Shown here piece by piece: positions 18,048 through 26,077 of a DNA stretch of 53,911 nt. The stretch is taken from assembly GCA_045588575.1 (NCBI GenBank), contig JAZNEJ010000011.1:1-53911 (forward strand), given 5' to 3'. Position numbers and translations under genes: made by a program. Origin of the DNA: RGIG5299 sp045588575 (GTDB lineage: Bacteria; Bacillota; Clostridia; Oscillospirales; RGIG5299). Below the pieces are notes generated by a model. That model saw nothing but the letters and a program-made list of their open reading frames with translations, was not told the DNA's origin and ran no database searches. How positions within the stretch are numbered: position 1 is the stretch's first letter; every line of letters begins with the position of its first letter.

Positions 18048-19661
18048 ATGTATTCTGCAGAAATAATGGAATCTATCAAAAAGGTAGAAGCAAACAGAGT
18101 TGAAAATGCAAAATATGAGCCGAGAAGAATGACGGCGGATGAAAAGCAAAAGCTTCTTGCAACCTATCATCCCGACTACCGTGAAAATCAGTTTGAAGTT
18201 CTTCAAATAGGTGAAAACAAAGGTCAAAAAGTGCCGATAGAGCTCGCAGCAATGCTTCAGGCTCACAGCCGCATCAATCCCAAGGACATAGACCTTGAAA
18301 ATCCGAATTATGACGTTGACGTTTTGGTAATCGGCGGCGGCGGCGCAGGCTCTTCTGCCGCAATCGAGGCAAAAAATGCAGGCGCAAACGTTATGATTGT
18401 AACCAAATTAAGAATTGGCGACGCTAACACCGTTATGGCTGAAGGCGGCATTCAGGCAGCAGATAAGCCTAACGATTCACCCGCAATTCACTATATCGAC
18501 GCATTCGGCGGCGGCCACTTTGCCGCAAAGCCCGAGCTTCTTTACAAGCTCGTAACCGAAGCTCCCGAAGCAATTCAGTGGCTTAACAACTTAGGCGTTG
18601 AATTCGATAAAATGCCCGACGGTACGATGGTAACCACCCACGGCGGCGGTACCTCTCGTAAGCGTATGCACGCCGCAAAAGACTATTCCGGCTCTGAAAT
18701 AATGAGAACCGTAAGAGATGAAGTTTTCAATCTCGGCATTCCGGTAGTTGATTTCACCGCTGCAATAGAGCTTATTCTCGATGAAAACGGCAAATGCGCA
18801 GGCGCAGTACTTATGAATATGGAAACCAAGGAGCTTATGGTTGCAAGAGCAAAAACCGTAATCATCGCAACCGGCGGCGCAGGAAGAATGCACTACCAAG
18901 GCTTCCCCACCTCTAACCACTACGGCGCAACTGCCGACGGTCTTGTTTTAGGTTACCGTGCAGGCGCAAAGCTTCTTTATGCCGATACTCTTCAGTATCA
19001 CCCCACAGGCGCGGCATATCCCGAGCAGATTTTCGGCGCACTCGTAACCGAAAAGGTTCGTTCACTCGGCGCAAAGCTCATCAACTGCGAAGGCGAAGTA
19101 TTTATGCATCCGCTCGAAACCCGTGACGTTGCGGCAGCAAGCATCATCCGTGAGTGCGACGACCGCAAAAAAGGCGTTTCAACCGGAAGCGGCTTAGGCG
19201 TATGGCTCGATACTCCCATGATTGAACTTCTCGGCGGCGAAGGCACCATAATGGCAAGAATTCCCGCTATGTACCGTATGTTTGCACAGCACGGTATTGA
19301 TATAAGAAAACAGCCCATCTTGGTATATCCCACTCTCCATTATCAGAACGGCGGCTTGGATATAAATGCAGACTGCATGACCACCAAGGTTGAAAACCTC
19401 TTCGTTGCAGGTGAAGCCGTTGGCGGTATTCACGGCAGAAACAGACTTATGGGCAACTCGCTCCTCGACATCATCGTATTCGGCAGAGATGCAGGTAAGA
19501 GCGCCGCGGCAAAGGCAGCAGGCGTTAAGGTTGGCAAGCTCACCTTAGACCACGTTGAGAAGTTTGAAAAAACAATAAAAGATGCAGGCATTGAAACCGA
19601 TAAAGTTTCTCCGCTTCTTTTACCGAGCTACACACACGGCAATCCCAAATTTTCTAAATAA
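18048..19661 (+). CDS. frdA: Fumarate reductase flavoprotein subunit, soluble type
   Basis: Reduces fumarate to succinate. A 95-residue N-terminal extension of unknown role precedes the FAD motif GGGGAG (96-101). Catalytic positions are kept: H318 in YHPTG, E335, R359 in TRD, H431 in HYQNGG, R466 in GRNRL. N127 (DANTVMAEGG) occupies the position of the histidine that binds FAD covalently in membrane FrdA/SdhA, so FAD should be non-covalent. The C-terminal domain is short (537 residues in total against about 580-600). The gene lies 13 bases after frdB. It could also be read as a fumarate reductase-like aspartate oxidase relative, but the pairing with frdB and fumC makes fumarate the likely substrate. 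Confidence 0.88.
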   Translation: MYSAEIMESIKKVEANRVENAKYEPRRMTADEKQKLLATYHPDYRENQFEVLQIGENKGQKVPIELAAMLQAHSRINPKDIDLENPNYDVDVLVIGGGGAGSSAAIEAKNAGANVMIVTKLRIGDANTVMAEGGIQAADKPNDSPAIHYIDAFGGGHFAAKPELLYKLVTEAPEAIQWLNNLGVEFDKMPDGTMVTTHGGGTSRKRMHAAKDYSGSEIMRTVRDEVFNLGIPVVDFTAAIELILDENGKCAGAVLMNMETKELMVARAKTVIIATGGAGRMHYQGFPTSNHYGATADGLVLGYRAGAKLLYADTLQYHPTGAAYPEQIFGALVTEKVRSLGAKLINCEGEVFMHPLETRDVAAASIIRECDDRKKGVSTGSGLGVWLDTPMIELLGGEGTIMARIPAMYRMFAQHGIDIRKQPILVYPTLHYQNGGLDINADCMTTKVENLFVAGEAVGGIHGRNRLMGNSLLDIIVFGRDAGKSAAAKAAGVKVGKLTLDHVEKFEKTIKDAGIETDKVSPLLLPSYTHGNPKFSK

Positions 19662-19677
19662 TTAAGAAGGTAAGGAA

Positions 19678-20922
19678 ATGGACATTTTTCAGTTTGCATT
19701 CAGCGGAAACACCGTAATTTTCGCAGGTCTTTTCATAATCTGCTTCTTGGGTTATGCTCTCGGAAGAATTGAAATTAAGGGCGTAAGCCTTGGCTCTGCA
19801 GGCGTTTTCCTTGTAGCAATTCTTTTCGGCTTTCTTTGCACTCTTCCAGAGCTTCAGGGAATCCCGATTTTAAAAGAATTTTTCACACCCGATAGCTCTG
19901 CCTCCGCATTTAAAAACTATAAGTTTATCGAAACAATCGGATTACTTCTCTTCGTAACTGCGGTTGGCTTCATTGCGGGCCCCAACTTTTTCAGAGATTT
20001 CAAAAGAAATGCAAAATCTTACATACCGCTCGGCGCAATAATCATCACCGTCGGCGCAACTTTAGCAGTAATCTTTGCATTAATCCCCGGCATCGGCTCG
20101 GCATTCAGCACAGGCATTCTTTCGGGCGCTCTCACCAGCACCCCCGCATATTCTGCAGCTAAAGACGTTGCAGGCGCGGCAGACGGCCTCGTTTCACTCG
20201 GTCAGGCAATTGCTTATCCCTTCGGTGTTATAGGCGTTGTTTTGTTCGTTCAGCTCGTTCCCAAGTTCTTAAAGGCAGATATGAACAAAGAAAGAGAACT
20301 TATGAAGGTAGCGCAGGATAACAAACCTGCCGAAGCTGTTAAAGAAAAGAAAGAAAAGAAAACAATTGAGCTCGATAGCTACGGAATAGGCGCTTTCGGC
20401 GTTGCAATTCTTTTCGGTCTTTTACTCGGAAGCATTAAAATTGCAGGCGTTTCTCTCGGAAACACCGGCGGTCCCTTAATCGTTGCTTTGATTTTAGGCC
20501 ACTTTGGAAGAATAGGCTTTATAAGCTTTAAAATTAAGACCACAACCTTAAAAACTTTAAGAGAACTCGGTCTTATGCTCTTCCTTGCAGGCGCAGGCTT
20601 TGAGGGTGGCGTTCAGCTCGTTTCTCAAATAAGCAATTCGGCATACGGACCCATGCTCATTCTCTACGGCTTCATCGCAGGCGTAATAATGACCACCGTT
20701 CCGTTAATCGTCGGATATATCTTCGCTAAAAAGGTTATTAAATTAAGCCTTCTTAACAATCTTGGTTCGCTCACAGGCGGCATGACCAGCACTCCTGCTC
20801 TCGGCACCCTTATCGGTGTTGCCGGAACCGATGACGTTGCTGCAGCTTATGCATCAACCTATCCCATCGCTTTGGTTCTCGTTGTTTTGGCGGCAAACCT
20901 CATAGGAACGTTCATAGCATAA
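19678..20922 (+). CDS. AspT/YidE/SucE-family dicarboxylate carrier, lacking RCK domains
   Basis: A 414-residue integral membrane protein with two repeats of the Asp-Al exchanger domain (each about five helices). The repeated signature is GALTSTPAY in the first half and GGMTSTPAL in the second. The halves are joined by a short charged linker (KPAEAVKEKKEKKTIE) where AspT and YidE carry two TrkA_C/RCK domains. The family includes the aspartate:alanine antiporter and the Corynebacterium succinate exporter SucE. As last gene of a PEP-to-succinate operon, 16 bases after frdA, it is a good candidate for succinate export or dicarboxylate exchange (inference). Confidence 0.85.
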   Translation: MDIFQFAFSGNTVIFAGLFIICFLGYALGRIEIKGVSLGSAGVFLVAILFGFLCTLPELQGIPILKEFFTPDSSASAFKNYKFIETIGLLLFVTAVGFIAGPNFFRDFKRNAKSYIPLGAIIITVGATLAVIFALIPGIGSAFSTGILSGALTSTPAYSAAKDVAGAADGLVSLGQAIAYPFGVIGVVLFVQLVPKFLKADMNKERELMKVAQDNKPAEAVKEKKEKKTIELDSYGIGAFGVAILFGLLLGSIKIAGVSLGNTGGPLIVALILGHFGRIGFISFKIKTTTLKTLRELGLMLFLAGAGFEGGVQLVSQISNSAYGPMLILYGFIAGVIMTTVPLIVGYIFAKKVIKLSLLNNLGSLTGGMTSTPALGTLIGVAGTDDVAAAYASTYPIALVLVVLAANLIGTFIA

Positions 20923-20926
20923 AAAT

Positions 20927-20955
20927 AAAAGGAGAAGCAATTGCTTCTCCTTTTT
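20927..20955 (+). terminator. Terminator of the succinate operon
   Basis: A perfect palindrome built on AAAAGGAGAAGCAA and its complement, followed by T residues, four bases after the carrier stop. Confidence 0.88.
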
Positions 20956-20969
20956 AATTTGTAACAAAT

Positions 20970-21002
20970 AAAAATCCCGCTCACTTTCGTGAACGGGATT
21001 TT
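20970..21002 (-). terminator. Terminator of tRNA-Leu
   Basis: AAAAATCCCG / CGGGATTTTT with an inner TCAC/GTGA stem and a TTTC loop, directly 3' of the tRNA on the minus strand. It can work in both directions. Confidence 0.8.
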
Positions 21003-21089
21003 TGGTGCCGCTGATCGGACTTGAACCGATACGGAGTTGCCCCCAAGGGATTTTAAGTCCCTCGTGTCTGCCGATTCCACCACAGCGGC
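21003..21089 (-). tRNA. tRNA-Leu (anticodon UAA)
   Basis: An 87-base class II tRNA with encoded CCA. The acceptor stem is GCCGCTG/CAGCGGC. The anticodon stem AGGGA/TCCCT encloses CTTAAAA (anticodon TAA). A long variable arm (TTGGGGGCAACTCCG) and a GGTTCAAGTCC T-loop are present. It reads UUA (and UUG). Confidence 0.96.
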
Positions 21090-21100
21090 AAGCACAAGTT

Positions 21101-21129
21101 AGTATAACATTTTTTTAAAGCTTTGTCAA
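21101..21129 (-). promoter_or_regulatory. Promoter of tRNA-Leu
   Basis: Minus strand TTGACA, 17 bases, TATACT, 11 bases upstream of the mature tRNA 5' end. Confidence 0.85.
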
Positions 21130-21205
21130 TAATTTAAAAAGGAAAATTTTAAAAAAATATAACGTCAAAAAAGCCGAAAGAGGTATAGTATAAGCCTAAA
21201 CCCTC

Positions 21206-21234
21206 TTGACAAAACGTCCGTAATGGTATAAGAT
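21206..21234 (+). promoter_or_regulatory. Probable promoter of the araC-type regulator operon
   Basis: TTGACA, 17 bases, TAAGAT (or TATAAG at 15). The remaining gap 21130-21316 is AT-rich with no other gene. Confidence 0.5.
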
Positions 21235-21316
21235 ATTTTAATAAAAATATATTTAGATAAAAAGACATTATATTTATAAAATATGCTTTAATTTTAGCGA
21301 AAAGGGAGGCGGTCAA

Positions 21317-22138
21317 ATGGCGTTAAACAATGAATATATAACGGTAAAAGAAATATATAAGCCGCGCTCTTTTAAAAAGAAAGAAAAAGCAAAAATCAAA
21401 GAAGAAAATCCGCTTTCTTGGGAAATAATTTATATAGAAAGCGGCAGTTTAAGGTTAAAAACGTCAGTTCGCACCGTTAAAATAAATCAAGGCGAGGCAA
21501 TTTTCAATAAATGCGGTCAAGAATACGATATTGAGCCTCGCGGAGAGGAAATAAATATAATTTCAATTTGCTTTGAAGCCGAAAGCCCGAATATGAGCTT
21601 TTTTGAGAATAAAGCGTTTAAATTAAATAAACAGCAGAGAGAGCTTATTTATAAAATAGCCGAGGAAAAAAATGAAGAGTCGGGTTATGCGGCAAGTCAG
21701 CTTGCAAAAATTTATCTCGAAGAGCTTTTAATTTTGCTCGTAAGAAGCAACAACGCTTTAACTCTTCGTGAAAAGCGAACAGGTTATGGCAGAAAAACCG
21801 AAAGCGACGAGGTTTTTAACTCGATAATAGATTATTTGGAGCAAAATATAGACAAAAACATAACGCTCGATAACGTTTGCGAGCATTTTTATTTTTCGAA
21901 AACCTATATAAAAACTCTTTTCAAAAACAAAACGGGAAACGGTCTGATTGCATATTATAACCGAATAAAGCTTGAAAAAGCAAAAAAGCTTATAGAGCTC
22001 AAAGAATATAGCTTCACCGAAATATCGGAAATGCTTTCATATAGCTCGGTTCATTATTTTTCAAGATGCTTTAAGCACTATGTCGGCATAACACCCACCG
22101 AATACGCCGAAACGGCAAAAGAAGAATTAAAGAGGTAG
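21317..22138 (+). CDS. AraC-family transcriptional regulator
   Basis: A 273-residue protein. The N-terminal half (about 1-160) reads as a cupin-like sensor domain (IYIESGSLRLKT, NQGEAIFNKCGQEYDIEP). The C-terminal hundred residues hold two helix-turn-helix motifs of the AraC type (YFSKTYIKTLFKNKTG and SSVHYFSRCFKHYVGITPTEY). The ligand cannot be predicted. GGGAGGCGG precedes the ATG. It is followed after four bases by a tmk-like gene, so it heads a mixed housekeeping operon; its target is not evident. Confidence 0.9.
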   Translation: MALNNEYITVKEIYKPRSFKKKEKAKIKEENPLSWEIIYIESGSLRLKTSVRTVKINQGEAIFNKCGQEYDIEPRGEEINIISICFEAESPNMSFFENKAFKLNKQQRELIYKIAEEKNEESGYAASQLAKIYLEELLILLVRSNNALTLREKRTGYGRKTESDEVFNSIIDYLEQNIDKNITLDNVCEHFYFSKTYIKTLFKNKTGNGLIAYYNRIKLEKAKKLIELKEYSFTEISEMLSYSSVHYFSRCFKHYVGITPTEYAETAKEELKR

Positions 22139-22142
22139 AAAA

Positions 22143-22808
22143 ATGAAAAAGGGAAGACTTATTGTAATAGACGGAGTAGATGCTTCGGGCAAATCCACTC
22201 AGGCAGAGCTTATTTTAAAAAGACTTGAAGCAGAGGGCGAAAAGGTTAAACTCATCTCATTTCCTTGCTACGACGAGGACTATTCCGCCCCTATAAAAAT
22301 GTATTTGGGCGGTGAATTCGGAAATACGCCCGAAAGCGTAAACGCCTACGCCGCATCGGCGTTTTATGCGGTAGACCGCTATTGCTCATATAAAAAATCT
22401 TGGGGCAAGCTTTTAGAAGAGGGATATACCTTAATTGCGGCTCGCTACACCACCTCAAATGCAATCCATCAGGGCGAAAAGTTCAAAAAAGAGGAAAGAA
22501 AAGCCTATTTTGAATGGCTTTACGATTTTGAATTCAATAAAATGGCGCTTCCCAAGCCCGATAAAGTAATCTTTTTAAATATGCCGCCCGAAAAAAGCTT
22601 GGAGCTTTTAATGGTTCGCTATAAAGGCGAGGAAAGCAAAAAAGATATTCACGAAAAAGATAACGGCTATTTGTTTACCTGCTATGAAACGGCAGTTTAC
22701 GCCGCCGAGGTTTTGGGATGGAACACGGTAAACTGCACCGATGCAAGCAACAATATCCGCTCGGTTTCGGAAATAAACGATGAAATTTACAGCATAATAA
22801 AGAGGTAA
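22143..22808 (+). CDS. Thymidylate kinase-like protein
   Basis: A 221-residue P-loop kinase. GVDASGKST (11-19) is the Walker A motif, VDRYCSY (77-83) is present, and ARYTTSNAIHQGEK (100-113) aligns with the DRY-x2-S-x-AYQ segment of dTMP kinases. The aspartate of DRY is replaced by Ala100, which is unusual because that residue normally helps position the nucleotide. The protein is probably a dTMP kinase paralogue or a kinase for another nucleotide; a standard tmk may exist elsewhere. AAAGAGG lies just upstream. Confidence 0.75.
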   Translation: MKKGRLIVIDGVDASGKSTQAELILKRLEAEGEKVKLISFPCYDEDYSAPIKMYLGGEFGNTPESVNAYAASAFYAVDRYCSYKKSWGKLLEEGYTLIAARYTTSNAIHQGEKFKKEERKAYFEWLYDFEFNKMALPKPDKVIFLNMPPEKSLELLMVRYKGEESKKDIHEKDNGYLFTCYETAVYAAEVLGWNTVNCTDASNNIRSVSEINDEIYSIIKR

Positions 22809-22811
22809 AAA

Positions 22812-23354
22812 ATGAAAGTATACGTATTTTTGGCAAACGGCTTTGAAGAGGTTGAAGCGCTTGCGCCCGTAGATTTGCTTCGCAGAGCAGGGGCAGAGGT
22901 TTTAATGCTCGGCGTTAACGGCAAAACGGCAGTCGGCGCAAGAGGCATTGAGGTTGTTTGCGATAAAGAAATAGATGAAATAAAAGAAATACCCGATTGC
23001 GTAATTCTTCCCGGCGGAAATCCCGGATATATAAATCTTTCCAAATCCGAAAAGGTAAAGGAAATAACAATGGCGGCATTCGGCGAGGAAAAAATAATAG
23101 CCGCAATTTGCGCCGCGCCCACCGTTTTATCTTCCTACGGCATAATTTCGGGAAAAGCGGCTTGCGTTTATCCCGGAATGGAAAAAGAGCTTAACTGCGC
23201 AAGAGTTTCGTTTGATAACGTTTGCCGCGACGGTAACGTAATAACCTCGCGTGGAATGGGCACCGCAACCGAATTTGCTCTTGAAATAGTAAGAGCGCTT
23301 TTCGGCGCCGAAAAAGCGGCAATTTTAGCAAAGCAGGTTGTTTTCGGTGAATAA
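22812..23354 (+). CDS. DJ-1/PfpI (YajL/ThiJ) family protein
   Basis: A 180-residue protein with the nucleophile elbow AAICAAPTVL (Cys within an AICAAP motif) and an early glutamate near residue 16-19 (NGFEEVEALAPVDLLRRAG). It resembles the YajL/DJ-1 group, proposed chaperones or glyoxalase/deglycase-type enzymes. GGNPGYINLSKS replaces the GG-x-GA(D/E)NLR segment. It starts three bases after the tmk-like gene. Confidence 0.85.
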   Translation: MKVYVFLANGFEEVEALAPVDLLRRAGAEVLMLGVNGKTAVGARGIEVVCDKEIDEIKEIPDCVILPGGNPGYINLSKSEKVKEITMAAFGEEKIIAAICAAPTVLSSYGIISGKAACVYPGMEKELNCARVSFDNVCRDGNVITSRGMGTATEFALEIVRALFGAEKAAILAKQVVFGE

Positions 23355-23859
23355 ACAAGAAGTAAGAGAAAAAGCAAAGCAAAAAAGAAAAACCGAGGAT
23401 ATTGAAGCGCTTTCGTTTGAAATAGCGAGAAAGCTTTTAACACTCCCCGAGTTTCTGTCGGCTGATAAAATATTTTGCTATTATTCGGTAGGCGATGAAA
23501 TTTCAACACTCGGAATAATCGACGTTTCACTTTCAATGAATAAAACGGTATGCCTTCCCAAAACGAAAGAGGATTACAGCCTTGAATTTTACGAGCACAG
23601 AGGCGGACTTCAAATGGGAAGATTTCATATTCCCGAACCAACAAGCGAAAAAAGGGCGGAATCAACCGAAAAAAGCGTTTGCATCGTGCCTTGCTTGGCG
23701 GTTAATAAACAATTTCACCGAGTAGGCTACGGCAAAGGCTGTTACGATAGATTTTTAAAAGATTTCAAAGGCATAAAAATCGGCCTATCGCTCTATTTAG
23801 AGGATTTTGAGGCTGAAGAAACCGATATTTCGTTAGACAAAGTAATTTTCCCCTATTAA
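23347..23859 (+). CDS. 5-formyltetrahydrofolate cyclo-ligase
   Basis: Converts 5-formyl-THF to 5,10-methenyl-THF using ATP. The 170-residue protein has an N-terminal basic helix (NKQEVREKAKQKRK), FCYYSVGDEIST and the signature RVGYGKGCYDRFL. The GTG at 23347 is preferred: a TTG nine bases earlier directly abuts the GCAGG and leaves no spacing. It overlaps the PfpI-like gene by eight bases. Confidence 0.9.
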   Translation: MNKQEVREKAKQKRKTEDIEALSFEIARKLLTLPEFLSADKIFCYYSVGDEISTLGIIDVSLSMNKTVCLPKTKEDYSLEFYEHRGGLQMGRFHIPEPTSEKRAESTEKSVCIVPCLAVNKQFHRVGYGKGCYDRFLKDFKGIKIGLSLYLEDFEAEETDISLDKVIFPY

Positions 23860-23879
23860 AAAGAAAGGAGCAAGACGAT

Positions 23880-24794
23880 ATGGTAATAAGACAAAAAAAT
23901 CCCGTTAATATAACAGCGCTTTTGATGTTTGTCGTGTTAAACGTCGTCGGGCTTTTTTCAAACAAAATAACCGAATGGGCGGGAATAGATAAATATACTT
24001 TGTGTATAATCCTTTATTTAATTTGTTTTTTAATTCCCACGGTGCTTTTAGCAGTAATGCAACGAAAAGAAATAAAAATAAAAAGCTATCTTCAGCTTAA
24101 AAGCTTTAAGTTGAGATATGTGCCCGTTTCGGTTGCCTCGGGCGTAACCGCAACGCTTTTTTGCTTGCTTTTAAACGGCGCAATAGTTATGCTTTTTAAC
24201 ATAAAAGGCAATTCAACCTTTCCTACCGTAATGGGAGATATAGAAATAAACGGCGTTTTGCCCGTGGCGTTTGCAGTTGTTTTGCTTCCCGCAATTTGTG
24301 AGGAGCTGTTTTTCCGAGGCGCCTATTGCTCGCAGTTTTCCGACGAACCGAGAATAGAGGTAATTTTAGCAAGCGCCCTTTGCTTTGCCATGCTTCACGG
24401 CTCGCTTACAAATCTCGTTTCTCCCTTTGTTTGCGGCATAGTTTATTGCTTTTTGGTTTACGTAACGGGCTCAATCTGGTCTGCAATAATTGCGCATCTT
24501 ACCAACAACGTAATTGCGGTAACGGCAGCCTATTATTCAGAGGCGCTTTCCGTTTCCGAATTAAAATATGCAATTTACGTGGTTTCTTTGATAATATTCT
24601 TCATTTCGCTTTATATGACTTTAAGGCTTTTTGAAAAATATTATTTAAAAAGCAAAAAAAGAAGAAAGAAAATAAACAAAAAAGAAACCAACCGAAGAAG
24701 AAACAGACAAACTCCCTTCACGGCATCGTTTTTCGTGTTGGTAGCGCTGTTTGTTTTAAAGCTCGTTTTCGAAATAACGGGATTCTGGGCATAA
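23880..24794 (+). CDS. CPBP-family intramembrane protease
   Basis: A 304-residue membrane protein with about eight hydrophobic segments. The CAAX protease/bacteriocin-processing motifs are CEELFFRGAY (Glu-Glu), FAMLHGS (His) and AHLTNN. A lysine/arginine-rich stretch (SKKRRKKINKKETNRRRNR) separates a last C-terminal helix. Substrate unknown. AAAGGAG lies eight bases before the ATG. Confidence 0.88.
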   Translation: MVIRQKNPVNITALLMFVVLNVVGLFSNKITEWAGIDKYTLCIILYLICFLIPTVLLAVMQRKEIKIKSYLQLKSFKLRYVPVSVASGVTATLFCLLLNGAIVMLFNIKGNSTFPTVMGDIEINGVLPVAFAVVLLPAICEELFFRGAYCSQFSDEPRIEVILASALCFAMLHGSLTNLVSPFVCGIVYCFLVYVTGSIWSAIIAHLTNNVIAVTAAYYSEALSVSELKYAIYVVSLIIFFISLYMTLRLFEKYYLKSKKRRKKINKKETNRRRNRQTPFTASFFVLVALFVLKLVFEITGFWA

Positions 24795-24796
24795 AA

Positions 24797-24821
24797 AACC
24801 GCAACCCAAGGGTTGCGGCTT
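24797..24821. terminator. Hairpin terminator between convergent genes
   Basis: CCGCAACC / GGTTGCGG stem. On the minus strand it is followed by TTTTTT, ending the small ORF; on the plus strand it follows the CPBP stop within three bases. Confidence 0.75.
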
Positions 24822-24837
24822 GAAAATTTTTAAGTAA

Positions 24838-24954
24838 TCAGAAATTAAAGCTGTTTCTGCAAAGAAGGAAAAGAATTAAAACTATAACGATTACCCAGTA
24901 ACCGCCGCCGGACTGGCAATCTCCAAAGAGATTGTTGTTATTGTTGCAACACAT
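24838..24954 (-). CDS. Small hydrophobic YjcZ-like protein (38 aa)
   Basis: Too short for usual ORF cut-offs. Starts MCCNNNNLFGDCQSGGG, then a single hydrophobic helix (VIVIVLILFLL), and ends CRNSFNF. GAGGTG lies seven bases before the ATG and a terminator follows. The Cys/Asn/Gly head plus one hydrophobic segment resembles the small YjcZ/sporulation-type proteins of spore formers. The upstream region fits a mother-cell sigma-K promoter. The function is unknown and the relationship is based on pattern. Confidence 0.65.
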   Translation of the reverse strand: MCCNNNNNLFGDCQSGGGYWVIVIVLILFLLCRNSFNF

Positions 24955-24984
24955 TTTTTTCACCTCACTGTAAGGATTATATTT

Positions 24985-25012
24985 TATTGTATGTAATAAC
25001 CTAAAACAAGGT
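24985..25012 (-). promoter_or_regulatory. Possible sigma-K (or sigma-E) promoter of the small ORF
   Basis: Minus strand AC, 17 bases, CATACAATA matches the sigma-K consensus AC-N16/17-CATANNNTA. It lies 31 bases before the ATG. A TATAAT just downstream has no good -35 element. Confidence 0.4.
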
Positions 25013-25034
25013 TACAAAGAAAGAGGAAAGATAA

Positions 25035-26066
25035 ATGGAAAAGAAAAAGACGAAGAAAATAATAATACTTTCCGTATTAGCCGTAATTTTAGTGGCTTTT
25101 TCGGCGCTTGGAGCAGTTGGATTTTCTTACTATTCAAACGAGGTAAACGGCATTAACAGAAGTGAAACCGGAGGTGTTTTCGAGGTAAGCGAGGGGCTTG
25201 GCTTTGCCACCCTTGCCGCGCAGCTTAAAGAAGACGGCTATATTCAAGACGAGCTTTGCTTCAAAATATATTTAAAATTAAATCCGCCGCAAGACACCTT
25301 GAAGGCAGGCCGCTTTGAGCTTAAAAGAAATATGAGCTACGCCGAAATAATTGCAAAGCTTTGTTCAAAGCCCATTCAGGAGGTCTACACAATAAGAGTA
25401 ACCGAGGGTTTATATCAGGATAAAATTTTAGAAACCATTTCCAAGCAGTCGGGCTACACTGCCGAGGAACTTTTGGCAGGGCTTGATGCAATAAAAGATA
25501 ACTATTCTTTCCTTAAAAATCTTCCCGCAAGAGAAAAATATTACGAGGGCTATATTTACCCCGATACCTACGAATTTTTCGTAACCGACGGCCCCGAGAA
25601 AATAATGAAAAAGTTTTTAGATAACTTCGAGGCGAAGTTAGAGCAAGCGGGCGTTTACGAGCTTTTAAAAGGCAACCGATTCACTCTCGACGAGGCGGTA
25701 ACACTTGCATCAATAATTCAGTGCGAAACGCCTTATCCCTCTGAAATGAGAGGCGTTGCTGCGGTTTTCACAAACCGACTCGATATAAATATGAAGCTTC
25801 AGTCCGACGTAACGGTTTACTACGCTCTCGGCAAATACGGCAAGAATTTAACTCTTGAAGACCTTGCGGTTGAAAGCCCTTACAGCACTTATTATTGCCA
25901 CGGACTTCCCAAAGGCCCCATTGCAAACGTAAGAATTGAGGCAATCGTTGCGGCGCTTACTCCCGAGGAACACGACTACCTTTTCTTCATTTTTGCCGAC
26001 GGCAGAACAATTTACGCCAAGGATTTCGACGAGCACGTTGATAATTGCAATAAATATCTCAAATAA
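25035..26066 (+). CDS. mltG: Endolytic transglycosylase MltG (YceG-like)
   Basis: Cleaves nascent peptidoglycan and sets glycan strand length. The 343-residue protein has one N-terminal transmembrane helix (about 9-30) after KKKTKK, a LysM-like region, then the YceG catalytic domain with TLASIIQCETP (catalytic Glu), VAAVFTNRLDINMKLQSDVTVYYALG and STYYCHGLPKGPIANV. AGAGGAAAG precedes the ATG. It stands alone between the small ORF and the aconitase promoter. Confidence 0.93.
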   Translation: MEKKKTKKIIILSVLAVILVAFSALGAVGFSYYSNEVNGINRSETGGVFEVSEGLGFATLAAQLKEDGYIQDELCFKIYLKLNPPQDTLKAGRFELKRNMSYAEIIAKLCSKPIQEVYTIRVTEGLYQDKILETISKQSGYTAEELLAGLDAIKDNYSFLKNLPAREKYYEGYIYPDTYEFFVTDGPEKIMKKFLDNFEAKLEQAGVYELLKGNRFTLDEAVTLASIIQCETPYPSEMRGVAAVFTNRLDINMKLQSDVTVYYALGKYGKNLTLEDLAVESPYSTYYCHGLPKGPIANVRIEAIVAALTPEEHDYLFFIFADGRTIYAKDFDEHVDNCNKYLK

Positions 26067-26077
26067 CGAAAGTTAAA

